Shown here piece after piece: positions 51,421 to 61,071 of a stretch of 64,000 nt of DNA. This stretch comes from Novosphingobium sp. (GTDB lineage: Bacteria > Pseudomonadota > Alphaproteobacteria > Sphingomonadales > Sphingomonadaceae): the NCBI GenBank assembly GCA_017744735.1, contig JAGIAR010000010.1:1-64000 (forward strand), read 5' to 3'. A program made the position numbers and the translations under genes. Each line of letters starts with the position of its first letter. Within the stretch, counting starts at the first letter, position 1. The notes under the pieces are model-generated. The model saw only the letters and a program-made list of their open reading frames with translations. It had not been told where the DNA came from and searched no databases.

Positions 51421-52500
51421 ATGGGGCTCGACCGGATCAGTCTTTTCGCTTTCCGCAACCACCTGGCGAGCCGCCTCGACGGCACCGGGCACTTGAACCT
51501 GCTCACCGGCGAGAACGGAGCGGGCAAGACCAACGTGTTGGAGGCGCTCTCGCTGCTGGCGCCGGGCCGCGGCCTCCGCCGCGCGGCCCTGACCGAGATG
51601 GCAGCGAGCGGCGGGCCGGGCGGCTTCGCGATCAGCGCGGACCTCGCCGGCGAAGGCGAACCGGTGCGGCTCGGCACCGGGGTCGAGGCGGCACAGCCCG
51701 GCCGGCGGCTGGTGCAGGTCAACGGCGCGGCGAAAAGCGCGATCAGCCTGGGCGAATGGCTCGCGATCTCGTGGCTGACCCCGGCGATGGACCGGCTGTT
51801 CGCCGAAGCCGCCGGAGCGCGGCGGCGCTATATGGACCGGCTGGCGGTCGCGCTCGATCCGGTCCACGCGAAGCGCGCGGTGCGCTACGAAACCGCGCTG
51901 CGCGAGCGCAACCGGATGCTTTCCGCGCAGGACGAGCCCGATCCGCGCTGGTTCGATGCGATCGAGGGCCAGCTCGCGGGGGCGGGCGCGGCGCTGGCGC
52001 AGGGGCGGCTCTCGCTGATTGAGCGGCTCACCGCCGAACTCGCGCATTTGCCCGACCAGCCCTTCGCGCGCCCCGGGCTCGCCTACGTTCCCGGCGGCCC
52101 GCTCGATCCCGCCGCCCTCGCCCGCGCGCTCGCGGGCAACCGCCACCGCGACCGCGCGGCGCAGCGCACGCTGATCGGCCCGCACCGCGACGAGCTCGAG
52201 GTGACGATGGCGGGCAAGGGCGAGCCCGCAGCGCAGTGCTCGACCGGCGAGCAGAAGGCGATGCTGATCGCGATGACCCTGGCCCATGCCGCACTCGCGG
52301 CGGGCGAACGGCCCGGCGTGCTGCTGCTCGACGAGGTCGCCGCGCATCTCGATCCGGTCCGCCGCGCGGCGCTGTTCGAGCGGCTGCAGGACGGCAAGGC
52401 GCAGACCTGGATCACCGGGACCGAAACCGCGCCGTTCGAAGGGATCGCCGGCGATGCGGTGAACTGGCGGGTTACTGCGGGGGAAGTTGCAAGGCTTTAG
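51421..52500 (+). CDS. recF: DNA replication and repair protein RecF
   Basis: RecF is an SMC-like ATPase that loads RecA at gaps with RecO/RecR. The 359-residue protein begins LDRISLFAFRNHLASRLD and has Walker A GENGAGKT at 30-37, the signature GPHRDELE, STGEQKAMLIAMTLAHA and the D-box/Walker B LLLDEVAAHLD. I chose the ATG at 51421, as the family starts there; upstream ATGs at 51382 and 51259 add sequence unlike RecF. It is isolated from dnaN/gyrB here. Its end overlaps the esterase gene by 29 nt, tail to tail. Confidence 0.94.
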   Translation: MGLDRISLFAFRNHLASRLDGTGHLNLLTGENGAGKTNVLEALSLLAPGRGLRRAALTEMAASGGPGGFAISADLAGEGEPVRLGTGVEAAQPGRRLVQVNGAAKSAISLGEWLAISWLTPAMDRLFAEAAGARRRYMDRLAVALDPVHAKRAVRYETALRERNRMLSAQDEPDPRWFDAIEGQLAGAGAALAQGRLSLIERLTAELAHLPDQPFARPGLAYVPGGPLDPAALARALAGNRHRDRAAQRTLIGPHRDELEVTMAGKGEPAAQCSTGEQKAMLIAMTLAHAALAAGERPGVLLLDEVAAHLDPVRRAALFERLQDGKAQTWITGTETAPFEGIAGDAVNWRVTAGEVARL

Positions 52501-53197
52501 CCGGCGGAAGCGCCTTCTCCACCTGGTCCAGCGTCGCGCTCACCATCTCCTCCACCCCGTGCGCGGTCGGGTGGATATGGTCGAGCTGCTGCAGGTCGGG
52601 CTTGCCGTAGATCGCCTCCATGAAGAACGGCACGCGCGGAACGCCGTATTGCTCCGCCAGCGCCGGATAGAGCGCGTCGAACTGCCCCTGGAACAGCGCC
52701 CCGGCATTGGGCGGCGCGCGCATCCCCATCAGCATCGCGGGGATCTTGCGCGCCTTCAGCTCGGCCAGGATCGCGCCGATATTGGCCTTGGTTTCCTTCG
52801 GCGAAAGGCCGCGCAGCAGATCGTTGCCGCCCAGCTCGACCAGCGCAAGGTCGGGCGCCTGCGGCTGGTTATCCAGCGTGAACGTGAGCCGCTGCAGCGC
52901 CGCTGCGCTGGTGTCGCCCGAGACCCCGGCATTCGCGATCCGCGCGTTGATCCCCTTGGCCCGCAATGCCAGTTCGAGCTTGGCCGGATAGCTCTCGCCC
53001 TCGTTGAGCCCGTAGCCGGCGAACAGGCTGTCGCCGAAGGCGAGGATGTGACGCTCGGGCCCCATCACCGGCACTTCGGGCGCGGGCGGCCCTGCGGTCT
53101 CGCTGTCCACCGAGGGCGCCGGGGTCGACGGCGCATCGCTGTTGCACCCGGCCAGCGCGACCGCTCCCGCCAGAACCCAGAACCTGCGACGCTTCAT
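52472..53197 (-). CDS. GDSL/SGNH-type arylesterase lipoprotein (TesA-like)
   Basis: A 241-residue SGNH hydrolase. Block I is AFGDSLFAGYGL with the catalytic Ser57, block III is ELGGNDLLRG, and the Asp/His pair lies in LDHIHPTAHG. A lipobox (VALAGC, Cys18) anchors it to a membrane. The family includes TesA, a multifunctional thioesterase/lysophospholipase. It is divergent from the ABC ATPase gene, an arrangement often seen for TesA and the YbbA/YbbP exporter, so joint work on lipid or ester substrates is likely. Confidence 0.9.
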   Translation of the reverse strand: MKRRRFWVLAGAVALAGCNSDAPSTPAPSVDSETAGPPAPEVPVMGPERHILAFGDSLFAGYGLNEGESYPAKLELALRAKGINARIANAGVSGDTSAAALQRLTFTLDNQPQAPDLALVELGGNDLLRGLSPKETKANIGAILAELKARKIPAMLMGMRAPPNAGALFQGQFDALYPALAEQYGVPRVPFFMEAIYGKPDLQQLDHIHPTAHGVEEMVSATLDQVEKALPPAKALQLPPQ

Positions 53198-53247
53198 TAC
53201 CCTAAGCTCCCTTGCTTGCCTGCCCGTAGCTATGCCATCCCGGCAGG

Positions 53248-53937
53248 GTGACAAGCCCCCCTGCGATCGTAGCCCGCAACCTCACCTTAACGCTCGGCGA
53301 AGCCGATGCCGCCGTCCCCATCCTCAAGGGCATCGACCTGACGGTCGGCGCCGGCGAGACGCTGGCGCTGCTGGGCCCTTCCGGCTCGGGCAAAAGCTCG
53401 CTGATGGCGGTCCTGTCGGGGCTCGAGCGGATGGGCGGCGGCAGCCTGACCGTCGCCGGGCAGGATTTCGCCGCACTCGACGAGGATGCGCTGGCCGCCG
53501 CCCGGCGCGGGCGGATCGGGATCGTGCTGCAGGCCTTCCATTTGCTGCCGACGATGACCGCGCAGGAGAACGTCGCCACGCCGATGGAGCTGGCCGGCGA
53601 AGCCGATGCCTGGCCCCGCGCCGCCGCCGAGCTGGAAGCGGTCGGCCTCGGCCACCGGCTGACCCATTACCCGGCGCAGCTTTCGGGCGGAGAGCAGCAG
53701 CGCGTTGCAATCGCCCGCGCGATCGCCCCGCGCCCGCAGCTGATCTTCGCCGACGAGCCGACCGGCAATCTCGACGGCGCGACCGGCCAGGACATCGTCG
53801 AGCTGCTGTTCGCCCGCCGCGCCGAAACCGGGGCGACGCTGGTGATCATCACCCACGATCCCGCGCTGGCCGAGCGCTGCGGGCGGATCGTGACCTTGGG
53901 CGACGGACGGATCGTGAGCGACACCTCCGCCGGATGA
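53248..53937 (+). CDS. ybbA: ABC transporter ATP-binding protein, YbbA/LolD type
   Basis: A 229-residue ATPase. Walker A is GPSGSGKSS, the signature LSGGEQQR, Walker B LIFADEP, with the H-loop in ITHDPALAERC. The start GTG at 53248 lies 50 nt from the divergent esterase. It pairs with the large permease that follows by a 4-nt overlap. Close relatives are LolD and MacB, but the permease points to the YbbA-YbbP exporter, whose substrate is uncertain. Confidence 0.92.
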   Translation: MTSPPAIVARNLTLTLGEADAAVPILKGIDLTVGAGETLALLGPSGSGKSSLMAVLSGLERMGGGSLTVAGQDFAALDEDALAAARRGRIGIVLQAFHLLPTMTAQENVATPMELAGEADAWPRAAAELEAVGLGHRLTHYPAQLSGGEQQRVAIARAIAPRPQLIFADEPTGNLDGATGQDIVELLFARRAETGATLVIITHDPALAERCGRIVTLGDGRIVSDTSAG

Positions 53938-56465
53938 GACACGCCGCGCAAGCCCTTCCCTGGCACACGGCCTGGACGATCGCCCGGCGCGATCTGCATC
54001 GGCGGTTCCGCGGCCTGCGGCTGCTGCTGGTTTGCTTGTTTCTCGGCGTCGGCGCGCTCGCCGCGATCGGATCGCTCACCGGCGCGATCCGTACCGAGCT
54101 GGCCGACCGGGGGCAGCAGATCCTCGGCGGCGATCTGGAAGCGACCCTGTGGCAGCGCGCGCCCAACCCCGCCGAGCTCGCCGCGCTGGAGCGGTACGGC
54201 AGGGTCTCGGGCGGGCTGCGGATGCAGGCCAGCGCCAGCACCGCAAGCGCCGCGGCGCCGATCGAGCTCAAGGCGGTCGATGCCGCTTGGCCGATGTACG
54301 GCCGCTTCACCCTCAAGGACGGGCGCAAGGCCGGCCCGCCCCCGCCTGGCGAAGCCTGGCTGGCCGACGGGGCGGCGGAGCGGCTCGGGGTCGGGCCCGG
54401 CGACAGCTTCCAGCTCGGCACGCTGACCCTCAAGGTCGGCGGGATCATCGGCGAGGAGCCCGACAGGCTGAGCGAAGGCTTCAGCCTGGGTCCGACCGTG
54501 ATCGTCGACGAAGACGTGCCCGCCCGCGCCGGGCTGACCGCGCCGGGCGCGATGTACCAGGGCAAGTACCGCATCGCCTTCGACCGGCGGTACGACACGC
54601 AAAAGGCGGCCGACGCGCTCGGCAAGGCCTTCCCTTCGTCGGGTTTCGAATTCCGCACCGCGGACGACGCCTCGCCCGGTGCCGAACGCTTCGTGTCGCG
54701 GATGGGCCAGTTCCTGATCCTGGTCGGCCTCGCGGCACTGGTGATCGCCGGGATCGGGATCGGCGGCGGGGTCGGCTCATACCTTCAGGCCCGGCGGCAG
54801 AGCGTCGCGACGCTCAAGATCCTCGGCGGAACCAGCGGCGACATCGCGCGGATCTACGCCTTGCAGATCGGCGCGGCGGCCCTGGCGGGCGCGCTCGCCG
54901 GGCTGGTTGCCGGCGTGGCGGTGACCCCGCTGCTGGCCTGGGCGCTGGGATCGCTGCTGCCGGTCGAAACCGGGCTGGTGATCGATCCGGCCGCGCTCGC
55001 CCGCGCGGCGGGGTTCGGCCTGCTGGTGGCGCTGGTGTTCGCCGCGCCGCCGCTGGCCAAGGCGCGGCGTTTCCCGGCGATGGCGCTGATGCGCGAGCGC
55101 GTGGCGCCGCTCGCGGGGGAATGGAAGGCGCTCGTCCTGCCGGTCGGCGGCGGGCTGCTGGCGATCACCTTGCTGGCGCTGGTGGGCACTCCGCAACCGT
55201 GGCTCTCGGCGCTGTTTCTCGGCGGGGCGGCCGGGCTGCTGGCGGTGCTGGCCGCGCTCGGCTGGGCGATCCGCCGGGGCGCGGCAAAGGCGCCGCGACC
55301 GAAGAACCCGCTGCTGCGCAATGCGCTGGCCAATCTCCACCGCCCCGGCGCGCAAACCGGCGCGCTGGTGACGGCGCTCGGCTTCGGCCTCTCCGCCTTC
55401 GTACTGCTCGCGGGCGTCCAGACCAGCCTCAACGCCAATATCCAGCGCACCGTGCCCAGCGTGGCGCCCGACTATTTCGTGCTCGACGTGCCGCGCGACC
55501 GGATCGGCGAGTTCGAGGCGCTGGTGCATTCGGAAAGCCCGGCCGCGAAGATCCGCGCGGTCCCGGCACTGCGCGGCCGGGTGCTCGCCTATGGACCGAA
55601 AGACCGCATGGTTCGCGTGGCCGACCTCAAGGAGATCCCCGACGGCGCCTGGGCGCTGCGCGGCGAGCGCGGGCTGACTTACGCCGACGCCGTGCCCGAG
55701 GGCAATGCGGTGACCGCGGGCAGATGGTGGGGGCCGAACTACACCGGCGAGCCGCTGGTCTCGGTCGACGAGAAATTCGCGCAGGCGATCGGCCTGCATC
55801 TGGGCGATTACCTGACCATCGGCCTGCTCGGGGTCGAACGGACGGTGCGGGTCGCCAATTTCCGCCGGATCGACTGGGATTCGATGGGCTTCAACTATGC
55901 GCTGGTGTTCACCCCCAACGCGATCGCCGACGCGCCCCACAACCTCGCGGCGACGATCGACCTGCCCGACGGGGCCCCCACCGGGCCGCTGCTGCGCAAG
56001 CTCGTGAAGGCGTTCCCCTCGAGCTCGACGATCGAGGTCGGCCAGGTGCTGACCGAAGCGCGCACGATCCTGAGCCAGGTCGGCAACGCGATCCTCGCCG
56101 CGGCTTCGGTGGCGGTGCTGGCCGGTCTCGCGGTGCTGCTCGGCGCGATCGCCGCCGCCCGCGCCAGCCGGCTCTACGACAATGTGATCCTGCGCGTGCT
56201 CGGCGCGAGCCGGCGGCAGTTGCTGCTGCTTCAGCTTGCCGAATACGGGCTGTTGGCGTTGCTGCTCGCGGCGGTCGCGCTGGCGCTCGGCAGCGGACTC
56301 GCGTGGCTGGTGGTGGTCGAACTGTTCGAATTCGACTGGCTGCCCGACTGGGCGCGGATCCTCGAAGTGCTCGGCGCCGGGCTGCTGCTGGTGCTGGGCT
56401 TCGCACTCGGCGGATCGCTGCCGCTGCTGCGGGCGCGGCCGGCTCGGGCGCTGCGCGAGCTTTAG
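53934..56465 (+). CDS. ybbP: ABC transporter permease, YbbP type (two FtsX domains)
   Basis: An 843-residue protein with the ATGA start overlapping the ATPase gene. It has an N-terminal helix, a periplasmic domain, then FtsX/MacB-type permease domains (QFLILVGLAALVIAGIGIGG, GSYLQARRQSVATLKILGG) and a second set at the C-terminus (VAVLAGLAVLLGAIAAARAS and VILRVLGASRRQ). This duplicated FtsX layout is the YbbP family. It is probably a mechanotransmission-type exporter that drives release of a lipid or ester. It fits with the TesA-like esterase beside it. Confidence 0.9.
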   Translation: MRHAAQALPWHTAWTIARRDLHRRFRGLRLLLVCLFLGVGALAAIGSLTGAIRTELADRGQQILGGDLEATLWQRAPNPAELAALERYGRVSGGLRMQASASTASAAAPIELKAVDAAWPMYGRFTLKDGRKAGPPPPGEAWLADGAAERLGVGPGDSFQLGTLTLKVGGIIGEEPDRLSEGFSLGPTVIVDEDVPARAGLTAPGAMYQGKYRIAFDRRYDTQKAADALGKAFPSSGFEFRTADDASPGAERFVSRMGQFLILVGLAALVIAGIGIGGGVGSYLQARRQSVATLKILGGTSGDIARIYALQIGAAALAGALAGLVAGVAVTPLLAWALGSLLPVETGLVIDPAALARAAGFGLLVALVFAAPPLAKARRFPAMALMRERVAPLAGEWKALVLPVGGGLLAITLLALVGTPQPWLSALFLGGAAGLLAVLAALGWAIRRGAAKAPRPKNPLLRNALANLHRPGAQTGALVTALGFGLSAFVLLAGVQTSLNANIQRTVPSVAPDYFVLDVPRDRIGEFEALVHSESPAAKIRAVPALRGRVLAYGPKDRMVRVADLKEIPDGAWALRGERGLTYADAVPEGNAVTAGRWWGPNYTGEPLVSVDEKFAQAIGLHLGDYLTIGLLGVERTVRVANFRRIDWDSMGFNYALVFTPNAIADAPHNLAATIDLPDGAPTGPLLRKLVKAFPSSSTIEVGQVLTEARTILSQVGNAILAAASVAVLAGLAVLLGAIAAARASRLYDNVILRVLGASRRQLLLLQLAEYGLLALLLAAVALALGSGLAWLVVVELFEFDWLPDWARILEVLGAGLLLVLGFALGGSLPLLRARPARALREL

Positions 56466-56510
56466 GGCGAGAGGCGCGGGCATCCCGCCCGCGCCTCCGA
56501 CTCCTATCGA

Positions 56511-57383
56511 TCAGGCAAAGGTCTCGCTGAAATTCTCGCCGGTCGATCCCGACACCTGCGCGTGGATCACCGACTGGAACGCCGCCGCCGAAATCGAGAT
56601 GAGCACGAAGATCGTCACGAAAGCGAAGAAGATATACACCATGCTTCCGATCGCCGCCGCCGGCGCAGCTCCGCCGAGCTCGACGCTCGTCGTCATTGCC
56701 GTGAAAGTCCCGATCACAGGCAGCAGGGCGATCCCGCACAGCACCACGACAATCCCCCCATAGATCAGCGTGGCGAGAAAGATCGGTAGTGCCTTGCCGC
56801 GCGTCAGGTTCCACGAGCGGGCGATCGCGGTCAGAGGGTTGCGAACCCCTTCGACCGCGATGGTCGGGAAGATGATCGCCAGGCGGCTCGCCAGATACAG
56901 AATGATCACCACCATCGCGAGGCCTCCGATGACGCTTCCGATCCTGCCCATGAAGGACAGCAGGCCGAACACGAGGCCCAGCACGGAGCCGCCGATCAGA
57001 TAACCGATTGCGAGGATCACCATAACGCCCAGCAGCGGCAGGGCGCTGCGGAGTCCGACGCCGAAGGCGTCACCGAAGCCGATTTGCTGGAGTGGCGAGG
57101 CGAGTGCGTTCAGCGACGCATTCTGGGCGCAGTAGATCAGGAAGTAGGCAAGATAAAAGATGATCACCATGAGGATCATTCCGATCCCGAAGCTGCCGAA
57201 AGCCGCCGGGTTCTCCAGGTTGCCGGCAGCGAGGCCGACCGAAGCCCCGAGCCCCGCCAGCAGCACGATGGAAAACACCATCTGGATCGCAAAATACACG
57301 AACCAGGTCCCGATCAGTACGCCGAACCGCTCTTTCACCACCCCGAACGTGTTCGAGACGATTCCTCCAACGCTCACTTCCAT
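56511..57383 (-). CDS. Multi-pass membrane protein of unknown function (glycerophosphodiesterase membrane-domain-like)
   Basis: The 290-residue protein has about six hydrophobic segments, including FAIQMVFSIVLLAGLGASVG, FLIYCAQNASLNALASPLQQ and FLATLIYGGIVVVLCGIALL. The pattern of a small soluble-facing loop with ARSWNLTRGKAL between helices resembles the membrane domain of glycerophosphoryl diester phosphodiesterases and the YciC family. I give no reaction. The ATG at 57383 fits a GGGGCGTC site; the upstream frame is basic and unlikely. Confidence 0.65.
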   Translation of the reverse strand: MEVSVGGIVSNTFGVVKERFGVLIGTWFVYFAIQMVFSIVLLAGLGASVGLAAGNLENPAAFGSFGIGMILMVIIFYLAYFLIYCAQNASLNALASPLQQIGFGDAFGVGLRSALPLLGVMVILAIGYLIGGSVLGLVFGLLSFMGRIGSVIGGLAMVVIILYLASRLAIIFPTIAVEGVRNPLTAIARSWNLTRGKALPIFLATLIYGGIVVVLCGIALLPVIGTFTAMTTSVELGGAAPAAAIGSMVYIFFAFVTIFVLISISAAAFQSVIHAQVSGSTGENFSETFA

Positions 57384-57454
57384 GACGCCCCCCGTCGATT
57401 TTGCCCGCGCACCCCTGCGCAAGGCGATGCGACCACAAATCCGGCGTGCGGGCA

Positions 57455-57480
57455 AGAAAAAGGGGGGCAGAAGCCCCCCT
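57455..57480 (-). terminator. Rho-independent terminator of the TonB receptor gene
   Basis: AGGGGGGC-agaa-GCCCCCCT forms an 8-bp perfect stem; the minus strand continues into TTTTTC. It lies about 27 nt beyond the receptor stop. Confidence 0.9.
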
Positions 57481-57506
57481 CTTCCTTAACCGTCAGTCGA
57501 TCCCGC

Positions 57507-60182
57507 CTACCACTTGAACCGCACCGTGCCGCCCCAGGTGCGCGGCTGGTTCGGGTAGCCCGAGATCGAGTGCGGCTGCGCCACCGAATCGAAGATCTGC
57601 AGGATGTAGCGATCGTTGAGCAGGTTGCGGCCCCACAGCGTGAACTCGAGCCCGTTCTGCATCTTGTACGAGATCGAGGCGGTAACGTCGTCCACCTGGC
57701 GGGTGAACGGATCCGCCGCCGCAATCGCCGCGGCCGAGCCTTCGTCGAGGAAGCCCGGCAGGCCTTCGACCACCTTTACCCGGCTTTCGTAGTGATACGA
57801 AGCGTCGAGGATGATGTCGTCGCCATTGCCCAGCGCATAATCGTAGGTGCCGCCGATCACGGTGGTCCAGGTCGGGATGCCCGCCGGGCGGGTGCCCGAA
57901 AGATCGCCCACCGCGGCGAATTTGTAATCGTTGTACTTGGGCTTGAGGTAGGTCACCCCGGCGTTGGCGGTGAAGCCCTTGAACAGCTCGGCCCGGCCTT
58001 CGAACTCGACGCCGAAGGTCGATTGCTCGCCGGCATTGGACAGGGCGAAGCCGGTGCCGGTGAAGATGTTCGACTGGAAGCCCTTGATCCGCTGCTCGAA
58101 CACCGCGAGGTTTGCGGAGGCCCGGCCGAAGTTGGTCTTCAGGCCGAATTCCATGACCCGCGAATGCTCCGGATCGGCGAAGCGGGTGCCGTAGGTCTGG
58201 TTGACCTGGGTCAGCCCGGCATTCTCCAGCGCATCGGCATCCGACGCAAGCGGACGGCTGTCGCGCGAAAGGTTGACCGATGCCGCCTTGAAGCCGGTGG
58301 CATAGGTCGCATAGACGTTGACTTGGTCGTTGAGCTCATAGGCGAGGCGAATCGTGTAGGTAAACGCATCGTCCGAGATATGTCCGGGCTCCACCGAGTT
58401 CGGCACGCTCACGAATTGCGGCAGATATTGCAGCGGCTGCAGCGCCAGCAGCGGATTGACCGCGGCATTGTTCTGGTTCGCGCTGGCATAGGCGAGCGCC
58501 CCCGCACTGATCGCGGCATAGGTCGCGGCGGTGGAAGGATCGCTGGCGAAAGCGGCGATTTCCTGCTGCGTCGGCGCATGACCGAGATAGGCGCCCACGC
58601 CTTGCGACACGCCGGTGAGATAGATCGCGGTCCGTCCATCCGCCACCAGGTCGACCTGCGAGAACACGTCGGTGCCCAGGATCGAGGCGGTGTAGTCCTT
58701 GGTGTCCTTGGTGTAGTTGCCGCCAAGGGTCAGGGTCAGGCCCGGAGCGACCTGGAAATCGGCCTGGCCGAAGATCGAATAGGCTTCGCTCTTGAGGGTG
58801 AAGTCCTCGTTGGTGTTACCGGTTCCCTGCGCGAAGAAATCGCCGAGATATTTGGTCGGATTGCCTTCGAGCGTGCCGAGCGTGCCTTCCAGCAAGCTCA
58901 GGTTCTGGGTGTTGCCGGTCAGCGCGCGGATCAGCTGGTCGGCATAGGGCCGCGCCTGGCTGCCCCACAGCAGCGAGCCGGTCTGGTCGACGTTCTCGTG
59001 GATGTAGAAGCCGCCGAGCAGGAAATGCGCGAAATTGCCAAGGTCGGCGGTGAGGCGCAGTTCCTGCGTGAAGGTGTCGATGTTGACGTCGGCCGCCAGC
59101 GGATTGATCAGGTCGGCGCTGGTGAAGTCCGCATCCTGCGCGGTGATCGAATGGTTGTTGCGATAGGCGGTGATCGAGGTGACGCCGATCAGCCCGGCCT
59201 GCCAGTCGATCTCGCCCGAGACGCCCCAATCCTTGATGTCGTTGGTCGAATTGATGTTGTCGTAGACGACGCCGGCATAGGGATGATCGGCATCGGGAAT
59301 ATTGCCGAGCGCCTTGATGACGCTGGTCGCGGCGGACGGCTGGAGATTGACCACGCCGCAGCAGTTCTCGTCGATCGCGCTGTAATCGCCGATGATCCGC
59401 ACCTTGAGGTCGGTCGACGGTTCGAACAGCAGCTGCCCGCGCGCGAACCAGCGATTGCGCTCGTTGGTGCGGTCGCCGGTGCCGAGATCCTTGAGATAGC
59501 CGTCGCGGCCCGACCACCCGCCGGCCAGGCTCGCCGCGACCGTGTCGGACAGCGGCCCGGTAACGTAGCCGCGCGCGACCACCGCGTTGTAATTGCCGTA
59601 GCTGCCTTCGACGTTGCCGCCGAAATCGAACTGCGGCGCTTCGGTGCGGACCGAGATCACGCCCGCGGAGGCGTTCTTGCCGAACAGGGTCGACTGCGGG
59701 CCGCGCAGGATTTCCACCGTGGCGATATTGGGCAGGTCGTTGATCTGCGAGGCGGTGCGGCTGCGATAGACCCCGTCGATGAACACGCCTACCGAAGGCT
59801 CGATGCCGGCGTTGTTCGCCCCGTTGCCGAAGCCGCGGATGATGAAGTTGGTGTTGGCCGAGCTCTGCAGCTGGGTCACGCGGAGCGAGGGCACCAGGAT
59901 CGAGAGATCCTTGAGGTCGCGGACCTGCGAGCGCTCGAGCTGCTCCTGGGTCGCGACGGTGACCGCCACCGGCGTGTCCTGCAGCGTCTGTTCTCGCTTG
60001 GTCGCGGTGACGAGGATCTCGTTGCCGGTCGCCTCGGCCTCGGGAGCCGGCGGCGCAGGTTCGGACGGCGTGACCTCCTGGTCTTGCGCGAAAGCGGCGG
60101 TGGGCAGCCCCGTCGCGATTCCCGCGACGCCAATCAGGAACAGGGCACGCCGCGCGTGCGCACGGCAAGAGGTCTTGTTCAT
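57507..60182 (-). CDS. TonB-dependent receptor
   Basis: An 891-residue outer-membrane transporter. It has a signal peptide (ALFLIGVAGIATGLPTAAFA), a TonB box in ILVTATKREQTLQDTPVAV, the plug domain (SILVPSLRV, FIIRGFGN, VGVFIDGVYRSR, ILRGPQSTLFGKNASAGVI) and a long beta barrel closing with FKW. This is the large sphingomonad-type receptor, which imports siderophores, carbohydrates or other bulky compounds; the substrate is not readable. The ATG at 60182 has GGAGC ahead; 60194 is an alternative. A palindrome TGACG-tag-CGTCA lies upstream at 60381. Confidence 0.93.
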   Translation of the reverse strand: MNKTSCRAHARRALFLIGVAGIATGLPTAAFAQDQEVTPSEPAPPAPEAEATGNEILVTATKREQTLQDTPVAVTVATQEQLERSQVRDLKDLSILVPSLRVTQLQSSANTNFIIRGFGNGANNAGIEPSVGVFIDGVYRSRTASQINDLPNIATVEILRGPQSTLFGKNASAGVISVRTEAPQFDFGGNVEGSYGNYNAVVARGYVTGPLSDTVAASLAGGWSGRDGYLKDLGTGDRTNERNRWFARGQLLFEPSTDLKVRIIGDYSAIDENCCGVVNLQPSAATSVIKALGNIPDADHPYAGVVYDNINSTNDIKDWGVSGEIDWQAGLIGVTSITAYRNNHSITAQDADFTSADLINPLAADVNIDTFTQELRLTADLGNFAHFLLGGFYIHENVDQTGSLLWGSQARPYADQLIRALTGNTQNLSLLEGTLGTLEGNPTKYLGDFFAQGTGNTNEDFTLKSEAYSIFGQADFQVAPGLTLTLGGNYTKDTKDYTASILGTDVFSQVDLVADGRTAIYLTGVSQGVGAYLGHAPTQQEIAAFASDPSTAATYAAISAGALAYASANQNNAAVNPLLALQPLQYLPQFVSVPNSVEPGHISDDAFTYTIRLAYELNDQVNVYATYATGFKAASVNLSRDSRPLASDADALENAGLTQVNQTYGTRFADPEHSRVMEFGLKTNFGRASANLAVFEQRIKGFQSNIFTGTGFALSNAGEQSTFGVEFEGRAELFKGFTANAGVTYLKPKYNDYKFAAVGDLSGTRPAGIPTWTTVIGGTYDYALGNGDDIILDASYHYESRVKVVEGLPGFLDEGSAAAIAAADPFTRQVDDVTASISYKMQNGLEFTLWGRNLLNDRYILQIFDSVAQPHSISGYPNQPRTWGGTVRFKW

Positions 60183-60380
60183 AGGAAGCTCCATCTCTCC
60201 ATCCCCGGAGAACCCCGTGCGCCTTCTAGCGAGGCGTCCGTCAGCACCCCGGACTCCAGCGGTATTCATACGTTTGTGGCCCTTTGGAAACAATTGGCAA
60301 ATAGAGCGCTGGTTGCAGCCGAAACTGCCTCTGTTGCCCTTGCGTCACACCTAGTGCGAGAAGGTTAACAAACCCCGCCG

Positions 60381-60393
60381 TGACGTAGCGTCA
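60381..60393. promoter_or_regulatory. Palindrome upstream of the TonB receptor
   Basis: TGACG-tag-CGTCA, a perfect 5-bp inverted repeat, lies 199 nt ahead of the receptor start and 28 nt after the stop of the FMN reductase gene. It may bind a regulator. Seen only once. Confidence 0.3.
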
Positions 60394-60420
60394 GCGCAGA
60401 TAAAAGCTTGTTACCAATCG

Positions 60421-60984
60421 TTAACGGGCGGCCTTTAGAGTTGTCCCCCACCAGGCGAGTTGGTCGAACAGCCGGGCGAGCGAACCGGTGTCATGCGGCT
60501 CTCCGGTAAAGCGCCCATCGGCGATCTTTCCGTTCACGCCCATGATGTGGACCCCCGCCTCGAGCGCGACCATCTGCAGCGAGCGTGCGACCTGGGTCAG
60601 CCCCTCGATCGAACGGGCCCCGCCCGCCCCGCCATAGCCGACGAAGCCGAGCGGCTTGCGCACCCACTCGGCATAGACGAAGTCGAGCGCATTCTTGAGC
60701 ACCGCCGGAATGCCGTGATTGTATTCGGGCGCGATCAATATGTAGCCGTCCGCGCCCGCGATCTTCTCCGCCCAGGCCAGTTGCAGCGGGTCGGTATAGC
60801 CGCCGGCGGCGGGCGGCTTCGGGAACGGATAGGGCGGCAGCGCCCAGTCCTTGGGATCGACCAGTTCCAGCGCGATGTCCGTCAGCCCCGCGCCCTGTTC
60901 CATCACCCAGTTTCCGACCGGCGCGGCAACCCGCCCTTCGCGCACGGAACCGAGGATCACGAGGATTTGTAACGGCTGGGTCAT
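60421..60984 (-). CDS. NAD(P)H-dependent FMN reductase
   Basis: A 187-residue flavodoxin-like reductase of the ArsH/SsuE/chromate-reductase family. The FMN-binding P-loop is in [14 protein letters not shown], and the flavin contact [20 protein letters not shown] is the family signature. [14 protein letters not shown] completes the site. It reduces FMN, quinones or metal oxyanions with NAD(P)H. The start is 87 nt from the divergent typA. Confidence 0.92.
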   Translation of the reverse strand: MTQPLQILVILGSVREGRVAAPVGNWVMEQGAGLTDIALELVDPKDWALPPYPFPKPPAAGGYTDPLQLAWAEKIAGADGYILIAPEYNHGIPAVLKNALDFVYAEWVRKPLGFVGYGGAGGARSIEGLTQVARSLQMVALEAGVHIMGVNGKIADGRFTGEPHDTGSLARLFDQLAWWGTTLKAAR

Positions 60985-61071
60985 GCGGCCCTTCTAAGGC
61001 ACTTTCGCATTTGCACAATCTCCGCTATGGGCGCGCCCGAAACCGCATATCCGCGGCAATCAGGATAATTT